From: Zea mays
Taxonomy: Eukaryota > Streptophyta > Magnoliopsida > Poales > Poaceae
Direction: 5' to 3'
DNA: 64,000 bases
Assembly: GCF_902167145.1 (NCBI RefSeq)
Contig: NC_050101.1
Coordinates: forward strand, 114,853,789 to 114,917,788
Shown: positions 1 to 10,300 of the stretch, in pieces
Position numbering within the stretch: position 1 is the first letter of the stretch
How the letters are laid out: each line of letters starts with the position of its first letter
Notes under the pieces: model-generated
The model's database searches: none
Told to the model about the DNA's origin: nothing
Seen by the model: the letters and a program-made list of their open reading frames with translations, nothing else
Program-made: the position numbers and the translations under genes

Positions 1-1170
1 GAACCACTCGTCCCGTCGCATTAACTCTGCGGCAGGCCAGGCGGCACCTTTGGCAGGCGAAGCAGGCGACGCTTCACCTCCTCCATAATGACCGCGTCAA
101 AAAAGGTGTGCCACGTCTTTCGATTTCGTATCCTTTTCCACTTCCTCTTTCTCTCTCTTGCCTCAGGGATCGGGAAAGGGGATACTCCGAAAGGGATCCT
201 TCTCCACGAAGGAAGCGGGCCCCGAGCCCCCTACTGATCAGAGGTTCGAAGGCTGGCCCCTCGGAAGGGTTCAACAGCCGCCTCAGAGCACTCGGGCTCC
301 GCGCCCACTACTAGTCAGAGGTTCGAAGGCCGGCCCCTCGAAAGGGTTCAACGGCCGCCTCAGGCCACTCGGGCTCCGCACCCGCTACTGATCAGGGGTT
401 CGTAGGCTGGCCCCCGAAGGGTTCGACAGCCGCCTCAGACGCAGAGCGAGGGATGACCCTGGGTACGTTCGATACATAACCAAGGCTCGGGCTACGCTCC
501 CGAGGTACCCTAGGACATTTCCGAGACCAACGGGAGCGATTTTGTAACGGAATCCCACCAGAGGGAGGCATCGAGCCCTCGGACCCCGTCAAAAGGGGAC
601 CGGGTCCGGCAAATCACCCGCAGGTACTTTTGGAGCGCGCCTTCGGGCCACTAGCCGACCCCTAACAAATGGGGCACGGGCGTCCACTCGGATTACCCGT
701 TAGCAACTCACTGGAGACACCATATTCGGCGCCCTCCGAGGGCAACATGGCGCTTTTCCCCCCTCCTTGCGGAAAGGCGACGCAGGGGCGTATGTAAAAA
801 AGCCGAGTCCGTCCCTGACCGTCCTCTCGCTCTGTGCGGAGGCTCGGGGGCTGCTCTCGCAAACCCGGCTCCGACCAAACCGTTGACAGCGTCAACATAC
901 CAGCCCGAGAACTTGGGACTCGATTGTGCACCCGGGCTACGGCCAGTTCGCATGAGGGAACAACCAGACCGGCCGAAGCATCACGAAACGCACTAAGACC
1001 TCGAAGGAGTCAAACCACTCCTCCGAGGCCTCGGGGGCTACACCCGGCGGGTGCGCTCGCGCGCACCCACCGGAACGAAACGCAACCGAGAAAGGTCGGT
1101 CCCCTTGCAAAAAAGTGCGACAGAAGCCTCCAAGCGAGTATTAACACTCCCTTCGAGGCTCGGGGGCTAC
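1..1170 (+). mobile_element. Huck-like element A1, 3' internal region (no gene)
   Basis: This is the untranslated stretch between the (off-window) coding part of a Huck-like Ty3/gypsy element and its 3' LTR. It matches, block by block, the regions at 37310-38483 (element A2) and 52096-53224 (element B), each of which runs directly into a 3' LTR. It ends with a purine-rich tract, gaggctcgggggctac, at 1155-1170, the expected polypurine tract. I see no credible coding region; the short open frames here are not shared in frame with the two homologous copies. The left end of A1 lies outside the window. Confidence 0.85.
229..440 (+). repeat. Tandem repeat, about 78-80 bp, three copies
   Basis: Three head-to-tail copies share the core gatcagaggttcgaaggc followed by a conserved ggcccctcg and a 'cagccgcctcag' block; the last copy is shorter and diverged. 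The same array occurs at 37540-37750 in A2 and, with fewer copies, at 52329-52495 in B. It is therefore a fixed part of the 3' region of this family rather than a local duplication. Confidence 0.8.
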
Positions 1171-1189
1171 TGTCGGGGACCATAATTAG
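1171..1189 (+). mobile_element. Element A1 3' LTR, first 19 bp
   Basis: Starts tgtcggggaccataattag, the same start as the A2 LTRs at 25790 and 38484, directly after the polypurine tract. The LTR breaks off after the octamer ataattag, where the hAT-type element inserted, and resumes at 13461-13469. The octamer is present on both sides of the insertion. Confidence 0.9.
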
Positions 1190-1313
1190 TAGGGATGGCA
1201 ACGGGGAATTCCCCGTCGGGTTTTAGCTCCCCAAACCCATCCCCACGACAAAATTTTTTTCCCGCGGGGATCCCCACGAACGCTTACGGGGGACATTTCT
1301 TCCCCATCGCCGT

Positions 1314-4029
1314 TGTAACGCCCTGAATTTGGGGGTAGAATTTTTTTCTTCTTTTCTCTCACCAAATTCAGGCGTTACCCTTTTCTTTTCTCGTTCCCTC
1401 GCTAAACCTTGATCTTTTCCAAAGTTAGCGGGGTTTGGTTTGGAATTTCCCGTGTAAAGAAAACCCTAAATTACTTTATGTTGTTTGATGCACCATGCCG
1501 AACTATGCATTCTTTGATTGCTTAGAGATGTAAGTGCATTCATCTAAGAAGATCGGATTTCGAAAAGGAGAAAAAAACCTTTTCTTTCTTTTTCTTTTTC
1601 TTTCTCTTTCTCCTTTTTTTTCTCTCTCCCGCACCGTGGGCCGCCCCAGCCGGCCCAGCCGCCCCCCCGCGCGCCCCTTTGGGCCCAGCTGGCCCAGCCG
1701 CCCCCCCGCGCGCCCCTTTGGGCCCAGCTGGCCCAGCCGCCCCTCCCTTCCCCCCCAAATCCCTCTCTCTCCCTCCCTTTCTCCCATTTTCTCTCTAGCC
1801 ACCGCCCCCTGCCCTAGCCGCCGCCCCCTGCAGCTCGGCCGCACCGCCGCTCGGCCGCCCCGTCCCCGTCCCCGGTGAGCCCTCCCCTCTCCCTTCCCTC
1901 TCCCCTCCCCTCCCTCTCCCCGGTCAGGCCGCCGCCCGGCCCAACCGCCCCTGCCCGCGCGCCCAGCCGCCCGGCTCGGCCGCCCGCGCCGCCGCTCGGC
2001 CGCCCCTGCCCACGGCCCAGCCGCCCCAGCTCGGCCGCCCCCCTGCGCGCCCCGCCCCGCCCCTGGCCGGCTCGGCCGCCCCTGCGCGCCCTGCCCCGCG
2101 CCCCCGCCGGTTCGGCCGCCCCAGCTCGGCCGCCCCGCGCCCGCGCCCTGCCCAGCCGCCCCTGCCCCAGGCCGGTTCAACCGCCCCTGGCCGGTTCAAC
2201 CCCCCCTTTTATTATTATTATTTTTTATTTTATTTTATTTTCTTTCATTACTGTTATATATTTTATTTTAGACAGGTTAATCATTGTTCATGTTATTGAA
2301 ATAGGGAACTTAATTTAGAATTCTGTTACGCTAGTTGATTCATATAATCAATTGTTTATCCAGTTCAATGTTGATCAACTAAAAATGACTAGGTTTCCAT
2401 TAGTGCATATAACTAAATTCTTTTGTTAGAACCAATTGTAACTAATCATTAGTGCATAAGCCTTAACCCCCCCCCCCGCGAGACCCTTTCCCGTTTCTTT
2501 CTAACCATAAAGAATGCGATATCGAATGTCATACTTGATGCATATTTACTTTATTTGTTCCCTTGTATGATGTACTGTTTGTTTCCCAATTTGAATGGAT
2601 GAATGTATGTATGCTTGCAATCGCATAGAGAATGATCCGGTCGAAGAACCCGAGGAACTCGCAGGAGAAGCCCCTGAGCAGCAGTCGGTTGGTGGAGGCA
2701 AGTGTCCTTTGACCTATCTCTGTCCTATTCATTATTTAATTCACCTCCCGCTTTACACATTTATGCCTAAGGATTGACTAGCTTTTGTTATCCATGTCCT
2801 TGTTTACCTATTTGGGTTGGATTATTATTGTTTAGCTTTATGCTATTGCTTAACTCTAATCAATGAACATGATGAGATTATCTATGATACGCTGTTTTCC
2901 CTTCTCTTATTATGATGTTGTACTTGTGGTGATACTTTAGGGGGCTCGAGCGGTTTCTCGAGTGCCTCTCCGTAAGGACCTGTTCTATGGATGACCGCCC
3001 GGGAAAACAGTGCAACCATGAGGGTGGAATGGGGTGCCCTTAGCTGAATAATTAGAGGATCCGGGGTGTAGATCACTTAGCCGTCGTGCCGTCAATGGGG
3101 CTCGGTGTATGCGGCTCGCTCTGCCAAGTTTGGGTTCGCCCCTTGGGGAGGAGTGCAGTGCATTTAGGAAACCTAACGGGTGGCTACAGCCCCGGGGAAT
3201 CTTTGTAAAGGCTACGTAGTGATGCCCTGCTAGGCCACCTAGGTAGTGGTCAATGGGGAGTAGCTCTCTCCGGGCAGAAAGGGAATCACGGCTTGTGGGT
3301 AAAGTGCACAACCTCTGCAGAGTGTTTGAAAACTGATATATCAGCCGTGCTCGCGGTTATGAGCGGCCAAGGGAGCTCCAGTGATTAGTGGTACTTGATC
3401 AGAGACATTATGGTACAGGTGGCTATGAGATCGATGGTTTTGATTATGACTATGGTGCTGGTAAGTGGTATTCTTTCCGTTTGGAAAGGGTACATCGGGC
3501 TAATAACTTGGGTTAATGCTAAAACCTGGCTTTCTATTAGTAAATAATAATCTGACCAACTAAAAGCAACTGCTTGACTTATCCCCACATAAAGCTAGTC
3601 CACTACAGCCAAACAGGATACTTGCTGAGTATGTTGATGTGTACTCACCCTTGCTCTACACACCAACCCCCCCCCCATCCCCAGGTTGTCAGCATTGCAA
3701 CCATTGCTCAGACGAAGATGAAGCTGTGGAAGGAGACTTCCAGGAGTTCCAAGACTACGACGAGTTCTAGGCGTGGGTTAGCGGCAACCCCCAGTCGGCT
3801 GCCTGTGAAGGCCGCGGTTATCTACGTTTCTTTTCCGCACTTTGATTTATTGTAAGAACTATATGGACGTCTCAGACGTATGATGTAATCGGCTATTATT
3901 TCCCCTTTTAATACTATTTTGAGCACTGTGTGATGATGTCCATGTTATGTAACTGCTGTGTACGTGAATAACTGATCCTGGCACGTACATGGTTCGCATT
4001 CGGTTTGCCTTCTAAAACCGGGTGTGACA
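1314..4029 (+). repeat. Element E 5' LTR
   Basis: 2,716 bp, TG...CA ends. Contains a pyrimidine tract, then a GC-rich block (about 1620-2200) made of ggccgccc-type words, then AT-rich sequence. A duplicated word of about 46 bp at 1660-1745 (gcgcccctttgggcccagc) is present once less in the 3' LTR. The proline- and alanine-rich frames across the GC block are compositional and are not called as genes. Near the end are two acidic coding-like islands bounded by splice-like signals (see findings). Confidence 0.93.
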
Positions 4030-4033
4030 TAAG

Positions 4034-4046
4034 TGGTATCAAAGCC
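4034..4046 (+). promoter_or_regulatory. Element E primer binding site
   Basis: tggtatcaaagcc, four bases after the LTR end. It matches, with one change, the tggtatcagagcc form complementary to the 3' end of plant initiator methionine tRNA, the usual primer of chromoviruses. Minus-strand DNA synthesis would start here. Confidence 0.85.
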
Positions 4047-4290
4047 GTGCTGACTGTAGGACCGCTAACCTAGAGTAGAATGGTCGTTCTAAGGACTATA
4101 GACCTCTGTCTCTGCCTTGACTTTGATATCCCTTCAAAAGTTGGTCATACCGGCCAAACCTATGTTCTACTATATAATATACCTTGCTGAAAATTGTGTT
4201 TTATTCTAATCCTTCATTTACTTATGATTCATTATTTGCTGGTCATATTAATTCTGTTCTCACCCCTTTTGCTTGCGATGTCTTTTGTAG

Positions 4291-5304
4291 ATGGCTCGAC
4301 TTAGACACACTGCACGAAAGTCTGTCATCCCCTTCTTACCCTCCCGCCTTGCTGAGCGTCCGCTTCGCCGTCCTGTGGCCGGACAGTCCAGCCACTTGGA
4401 GAGACTGCACCACCGCCTGCATGAGGAGCAGGAACGTCGACGACAGGAGCAGCAGGGCTCTTCTTTCTCGCTCCACCAGGAGATAGAGTCTGTGAGGAGC
4501 TGCTCCCCTGTGCTTCCTCTGGAGGTGCCCCCTGCACCACCACTGGGCGCCCCAGCTTCTGGAGTAGCTGCTGGAGGAGACCCAGACGACGGAGGTGGCG
4601 ACGACAGCTCGAGCCACGACACCGACTTCTCTGCTAACCATGAGCCGGAAGGATGGGTTGCTCGACCCATCACTCGTGACGCTGCTCGCGGGTGTCACTT
4701 CCACGATGCGCTCGACACCCTGCTACGTCGGGCATTTAACCGGCATACTTGGTCCATCGAGTATCGCTGTGTGGTCTACCAGCACAGTCGCGGGGTCTAC
4801 CCGGACCGCTGGGAGGCAACCTGCTTGGTGCGCCGTCCGGAGAACAGTCTCCAGGGTGCGGAGGCCTGCTCAGAGCACTATTCTATCTCTGAGCGGGACT
4901 CAGCTGAGGCAGCCATGCAAGATGCTGCACGGCGTGCGCTTTCGCACTACTGCTCGGTTTTCGGTGGGGCAGCTGACGGTCTTGACCTGAAGTATTACCC
5001 CCGCCGCCCATCTGGCAGCACAGGAGGCGTGATTGTTTCACCTGTCGGTGAGGGCAATCCTAGGTTGAGCAGCACAGTCAACCTAGCCGCCGTGCTAAAC
5101 ACGGAGCTGGACCATGCATTAGACGAGCTGAGTAGGGCTCGTGCTGAGATCGCCCTGCTGCGGGCTGAGCGCGCGGAACGTCGTCACCTGGATGGTGGTT
5201 CCCCCGCTCCCGTCGGGACTCAGCACCCGTACCGCTCACCTCAGCGTGGACACCAGTCTTATGGCAATCCCGACTGCAAGACCAAGATAACTCTAGAACC
5301 ATAG
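4291..5304 (+). CDS. Element E ORF1: 337-aa protein with histone H3-like N-terminus, unknown function
   Basis: An intact frame between the leader and gag, in the same direction. I do not recognise the family. Visible parts: residues 1-11 MARLRHTARKS; a basic, Glu/Arg/Gln-rich helix (about 35-55); Pro- and Asp/Gly-rich linker (75-120); a compact region (about 154-222) with two or three predicted strands followed by an alanine-rich helix, vaguely like a double-stranded RNA-binding fold; a helix with heptad-like leucines (264-298); a polar tail. After removal of Met, the first ten residues align without gaps to the H3 tail: seven of ten are identical and TARKS falls at positions 6-10, with Lys at 9. 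The start is supported by a T-rich spacer ending in tttgtag immediately before the ATG, a good 3' splice site. Unlike gag-pol it has no stop codon. The H3 match is seen; its meaning is inferred. Confidence 0.75.
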   Translation: MARLRHTARKSVIPFLPSRLAERPLRRPVAGQSSHLERLHHRLHEEQERRRQEQQGSSFSLHQEIESVRSCSPVLPLEVPPAPPLGAPASGVAAGGDPDDGGGDDSSSHDTDFSANHEPEGWVARPITRDAARGCHFHDALDTLLRRAFNRHTWSIEYRCVVYQHSRGVYPDRWEATCLVRRPENSLQGAEACSEHYSISERDSAEAAMQDAARRALSHYCSVFGGAADGLDLKYYPRRPSGSTGGVIVSPVGEGNPRLSSTVNLAAVLNTELDHALDELSRARAEIALLRAERAERRHLDGGSPAPVGTQHPYRSPQRGHQSYGNPDCKTKITLEP

Positions 5305-5707
5305 TTCGTTAGAGTTGGACCTTGTAATTAATACGAAATATATACATAGAAGCTACAGTCTTAGCGTTAGTCTCGGTCTTAGTTAGTCTTAGTTAGACAG
5401 GGTAGTTTGCTATATCCTGTGCATTTATGTTTGTCATGATGAACTATGTTTGATTTGGATCTTTGTAATGACTGTCACGAGAGTGTGGGTATCCCCTGCA
5501 TTTTGGTTTACCTATTATGTTAATGGAGTTAGTTATATAGTTGGGAAACCTTTTATTCCACTTTCCTCTTTATCTGAGAAGCTATGTGGTCTGTGTTGGG
5601 GATCAGTGAAGATGCTCATCTGTTCAGTGCTGTTGAAGAACTCTATTCTCTTTTCTTATGCTGCAAGATTTGCCAGATCAGTTCTGATGTGTGGTTGCAT
5701 TCTGCAG
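5305..5707 (+). other. Element E spacer between ORF1 and gag (intron-like)
   Basis: About 400 bp, T-rich, no coding frame shared with gag. It ends with a pyrimidine-rich stretch and ttctgcag directly before the gag ATG at 5708, which is a strong 3' splice site context. The frame that runs through it from 5450 is open by chance and joins gag in frame, but its residues have no gag character. I read it as an intron or untranslated spacer. Confidence 0.6.
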
Positions 5708-8700
5708 ATGTCAGAGAACAGGCGCAGAGGAGGAAGGCGTGCTCAGCAGGAGCGAGCCGCTCAACAGGAGGAGGTGCCCCAGCAGCAGCACCTGCCGCCC
5801 CCGCCCCCGATGTCCATCGAGCAGATGTTTCTGATGCAGACTCAGGCAGTTCAAGCCATCGGTCAGACTTTGGCCGCCATTCAACAGCAGCAGCAGCAGC
5901 AGGCCCCACCTCAGCCTCAGATGCCTCAGATGCCCAGAGACAAGCGTGCTGAATTCATGAGAGGTCATCCACCAACGTTCGCTCACTCTTCTGACCCCAT
6001 GGATGCTGAAGACTGGCTGCGCACTGTGGAGCGGGAGTTGCATACCGCTCAGTGCGATGACAGGGAGAAAGTCCTGTATGGTCCCCGTCTGTTGAGAGGA
6101 GCAGCCCAATCATGGTGGGAGTCTTACCTCGCCACCCATGCCCACCCTGACGCCATCACCTGGGAAGAGTTCAGAGGTAGTTTTCGTCAGTACCATGTTC
6201 CCGCAGGTCTGATGACAGTGAAGAAGGAGGAGTTCCTGGCCCTCAAGCAAGGGCCATTGTCTGTCAGTGAGTACCGGGATAGGTTTCTGCAATTGTCTCG
6301 CTATGCTCCTGAAGATGTCAACACCGACACCAAGCGACAGTACTATTTCCTGAGAGGCTTGGTTGACCCTCTACAGTACCAACTGATGAATCACACCTTC
6401 CCGACATTTCAGCACCTGATTGACAGAGCAATCATGACAGAGAGGAAGCGTAAGGAGATGGAAGATCGTAAGCGCAAGATCAGTGGACCCCAGCCTGGAA
6501 GTAGCAGTCGTCCTCGTTTCTCAGGCAATCAACCTCAGCAGTTCAGGCAAAACCAGCGTCCACCTCAGCAGCATCAGCAGTTCCAAAGGCAGTATCCTCA
6601 GCGTCAGTACCAGAACCGTCAGAGCAATCAGTCAGGAGGTCAGTTTCAGAGGCAGAATCAGCAAGCATCTCGTCTTCCTGCCCCAGCAAACCAGCAGAAC
6701 AGTCAGGCAGCACCAGCTCAGGTTGGAAACAGAGCATGTTTCCATTGTGGAGAGCAAGGCCACTGGGTGATGCAATGTCCGAAGAAGGCAGCCCAGCAGC
6801 AGTCAGGCCCCAATGCCCCAGCAAAGCAGAATGTGCCTCCGCCTGGAGCAGGCAATCGCTCTCAGCCGCGCTATAATCATGGAAGGTTGAACCACTTGGA
6901 GGCTGAAGCAGTTCAGGAGACCCCCGGCATGATAGTAGGTATGTTCCCAGTCGACTCCCATATTGCAGAAGTGTTATTTGATACTGGAGCAACACATTCT
7001 TTCATTACTGCATCATGGGTAGAAGCACATAATCTTCCAATTACTACCATGTCAACCCCCATTCAAATTGACTCAGCCGGTGGTAGAATTCGAGCCGATA
7101 GCATTTGTTTGAATATAAGTGTGGAAATAAGGGGGATAGCGTTTCCCGCCAACCTTATAGTAATGGGTACTCAGGGAATAGATGTCATCCTAGGGATGAA
7201 TTGGCTAGATAAGTATCAGGCAGTTATCAGTTGTGATAAAAGGACCATCAAGTTGGTGTCCCCACTAGGAGAGGAAGTGGTGACCGAGTTAGTCCCGCCT
7301 GAGCCAAAGAAAGGAAGTTGTTATCAGATAGCTGTTGATAGCAGTGAAGCAGACCCAATTGAGAGTATCAGGGTTGTGTCCGAGTTCCCAGATGTGTTTC
7401 CAAAGGACTTACCGGGTATGCCCCCAGAGCGGAAAGTTGAGTTTGCCATAGAGCTTCTTCCTGGAACCGCCCCTATCTTCAAGAGAGCTTACAGAATATC
7501 TGGACCAGAGTTGGTTGAGCTTAAGAAGCAGATTGATGAGCTGTCAGAGAAAGGTTACATTCGGCCAAGCACCTCGCCTTGGGCCGCCCCTGTCCTATTT
7601 GTGGAGAAGAAAGATGGCACCAAGAGGATGTGTATTGATTATCGAGCTTTGAATGAGGTCACGATCAAGAACAAGTATCCCTTGCCCAGAATAGAAGATC
7701 TGTTCGACCAGTTGAGAGGAGCCAGTGTGTTCTCCAAGATTGATCTGAGGTTAGGTTATCATCAGCTCAGGATCCAACCTTCGGACATTCCGAAGACGGC
7801 ATTTATTACCAAGTATGGTTTGTATGAGTTCACAGTGATGTCTTTTGGTTTGACCAATGCGCCAGCGTTCTTCATGAACTTGATGAACAGTGTATTCATG
7901 GATTACCTTGATAAGTTTGTGGTGGTATTCATTGATGACATTCTGATTTATTCTCAAAGCAAAGAAGAGCACGCAGATCATTTGAGGATGGTATTGCAGA
8001 GATTGCGAGAGCACCAGTTGTATGCAAAGTTGAGCAAGTGTGAGTTCTGGATCAGTGAAGTCCTGTTCTTGGGTCACATAATCAACAAAGAAGGATTGGC
8101 TGTGGATCCGAAGAAAGTGGCAGGCATTTTGAACTGGAAAGCGCCAACAGATGCTCGAGGAATCAAGAGTTTCATTGGAATGGCCGGATATTATTGGCGA
8201 TTCATTGAAGGGTTTTCGAAGATTGCGAAACCAATGACAGCGTTGCTAGGCAACAAAGTTGAGTTCAAGTGGACCCAGAAATGTCAAGAAGCCTTTGAAG
8301 CGCTAAAAGAGAAGTTGACTACAGCGCCTGTCCTAGTCTTGCCTGATGTGCACAAGCCCTTCTCGGTGTATTGCGATGCTTGTTACACAGGTTTGGGATG
8401 TGTGTTGATGCAAGAGGGAAGAGTTGTGGCTTACTCGTCCCGACAGTTGAAGGTTCATGAGAAGAACTACCCAATCCATGATCTAGAGTTGGCAGCAGTG
8501 GTTCACGCACTGAAGACATGGAGGCACTATTTGTATGGACAGAAATGCGATGTTTACACAGACCACAAGAGTCTGAAGTACATATTCACTCAGTCAGAGT
8601 TGAATATGAGGCAGTGAAGATGGTTAGAGTTGATCAAAGATTTTGAGTTGGAGATTCATTACCATCCAGGCAAAGCAAACGTAGTGGCAGATGCTTTGAG

Positions 8701-10264
8701 CAGAAAGAGTCAAGTCAATCTGATGGTCGCTCGTCCGATGCCTTATGAGTTGGCCAAGGAGTTTGACAGGTTGAGTCTTGGATTTCTGAACAATTCGCGA
8801 GGAGTCACAGTTGAGTTGGAGCCTACCTTAGAGCGCGAAATCAAAGAAGCGCAGAAGAATGATGAGAAGATCAGTGAGATCCGGCGACTGATTCTAGATG
8901 GCAGAGGCAAAGATTTTCGAGAAGATGCAGAAGGCGTGATATGGTTCAAAGACCGCTTGTGTGTTCCCAATGTCCAGTCTATTCGGGAGTTGATTCTCAA
9001 GGAAGCTCATGAGACAACCTATTCGATTCACCCTGACAGTGAGAAGATGTATTAGGATCTGAAGAAGAAATTCTGGTGGTACGGAATGAAGAGGGAAATC
9101 GCAGAGCATGTGGCTATGTGCGATAGTTGCCGAAGAATTAAGGCAGAGCACCAGAGACCTGCTGGATTGTTGCAACCGTTGCAGATCCCTTAGTGGAAAT
9201 GGGATGAAATTGGTATGGATTTCATAGTCGGATTGCCTCGCACTCGAGCCGGCTACGATTCTATTTGGGTAGTGGTGGACCGCTTGACCAAGTCAGCCCA
9301 CTTCATACCTGTCAAGACCAACTACAACAGTGCAGTATTGGCAGAATTGTATATGTCTCGGATCGTTTGTCTTCATGGTGTGCCAAAGAAGATAGTGTCA
9401 GACAGAGGAATGTAGTTCACCTCTCATTTCTGGCAGCAGTTGCATGAAGCTTTGGGCACGCATCTGAATTTCAGTTCAGCTTATCATCCGCAGACAGATG
9501 GCCAGACCGAAAGGACCAACCAAATTCTTGAAGACATGTTGAGAGCCTGTGCGTTGCAAGATCAGTCCGGATGGGACAAGCGATTGCCTTATGCAGAGTT
9601 TTCCTATAACAACAGTTACCAGGCCAGTTTGAAGATGTCACCATTTCAGGCGCTCTATGGAAGGAGTTGCAGAACTCCGTTGTAATGGGATCAGCCTGGA
9701 GAAAAGCAAGTGTTTGGGCCAGACATTTTGCTTGAAGCCGAAGAGAACATCAAGATGGTCCGAGAGAATCTGAAGATAGTGCAATCAAGACAGCGAAGCT
9801 ATGCAGACACAAGAAGAAGAGAGCTGAGTTTCGAGGTTGGAGACTTTGTCTATCTGAAAGTGTCACCGATCAGAGGAGTCAAAAGATTCAAAGTGAAAGG
9901 CAAGCTAGCACCCTGCTACATTAGTCCGTATCAGATTCTTGCAAGACGTGGAGAAGTGGCCTATCAGCTCAGTTTGCCCGAGAATTTGTCTGCTGTGCAT
10001 GATGTCTTTCATGTGTCTCAGTTGAAGAAGTGCTTGCGTGTGCCAGAAGAGCAGTTGCCAGTGGAAGGTCTTGAAGTCCAGGAGGACTTGACCTACATTG
10101 AGAAGCCAGTGCAGATCCTTGAGGTTGCAGACAGAGTCACTCGAAGGAAGACCATCAGAATGTGCAAAGTCAGATGGAATCATCACTCTAAGGAAGAAGC
10201 AACCTGGGAGCGTGAAGATGATCTGATGGCTAAGTACCCTGAGCTCTTTGCTAGCCAACCCTGA
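5708..10264 (+). pseudogene. gag-pol: Element E gag-pol polyprotein with chromodomain (five stop codons)
   Basis: One continuous frame of 1,518 codons, broken by stops at 8615, 9053, 9191, 9413 and 9683 but with no frameshift. Domains in order: Gag (residues about 60-300) with a Gln-rich linker; CCHC zinc knuckle [14 protein letters not shown] at about 344; protease with DTGA at 425; reverse transcriptase with FIDD near 741-744; RNase H with its first Asp at 890; integrase with an HHCC-like finger, then D1171, D1232 and E1268; C-terminal chromodomain about 1454-1512. The order PR-RT-RH-IN defines Ty3/gypsy, and the terminal chromodomain defines a chromovirus, thought to direct integration to methylated H3 chromatin. 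Start at 5708 is chosen from the splice-like ctgcag|ATG and Gag-like composition. At least two of the stops look like C-to-T changes (CGA or CAG codons). Confidence 0.93.
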
Positions 10265-10283
10265 ATCTCGAGGGCGAGATTCT

Positions 10284-10298
10284 TTTAAGGGGGATAGG
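10284..10298 (+). promoter_or_regulatory. Element E polypurine tract
   Basis: tttaagggggatagg lies directly before the 3' LTR (10301), the site where plus-strand DNA synthesis is primed. Confidence 0.8.
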
Positions 10299-10300
10299 TT

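Noticed and set aside
1503..2318. Long proline- and alanine-rich frames on both strands in the E LTRs (also 10522-11311)
   Set aside because: They follow the ggccgccc-type simple sequence, differ in frame between the two LTRs because of indels, and show no domain.
5450..5707. N-terminal extension of the E gag-pol frame
   Set aside because: Open by chance through a T-rich spacer; Gag-like sequence and a splice-like AG start at 5708.
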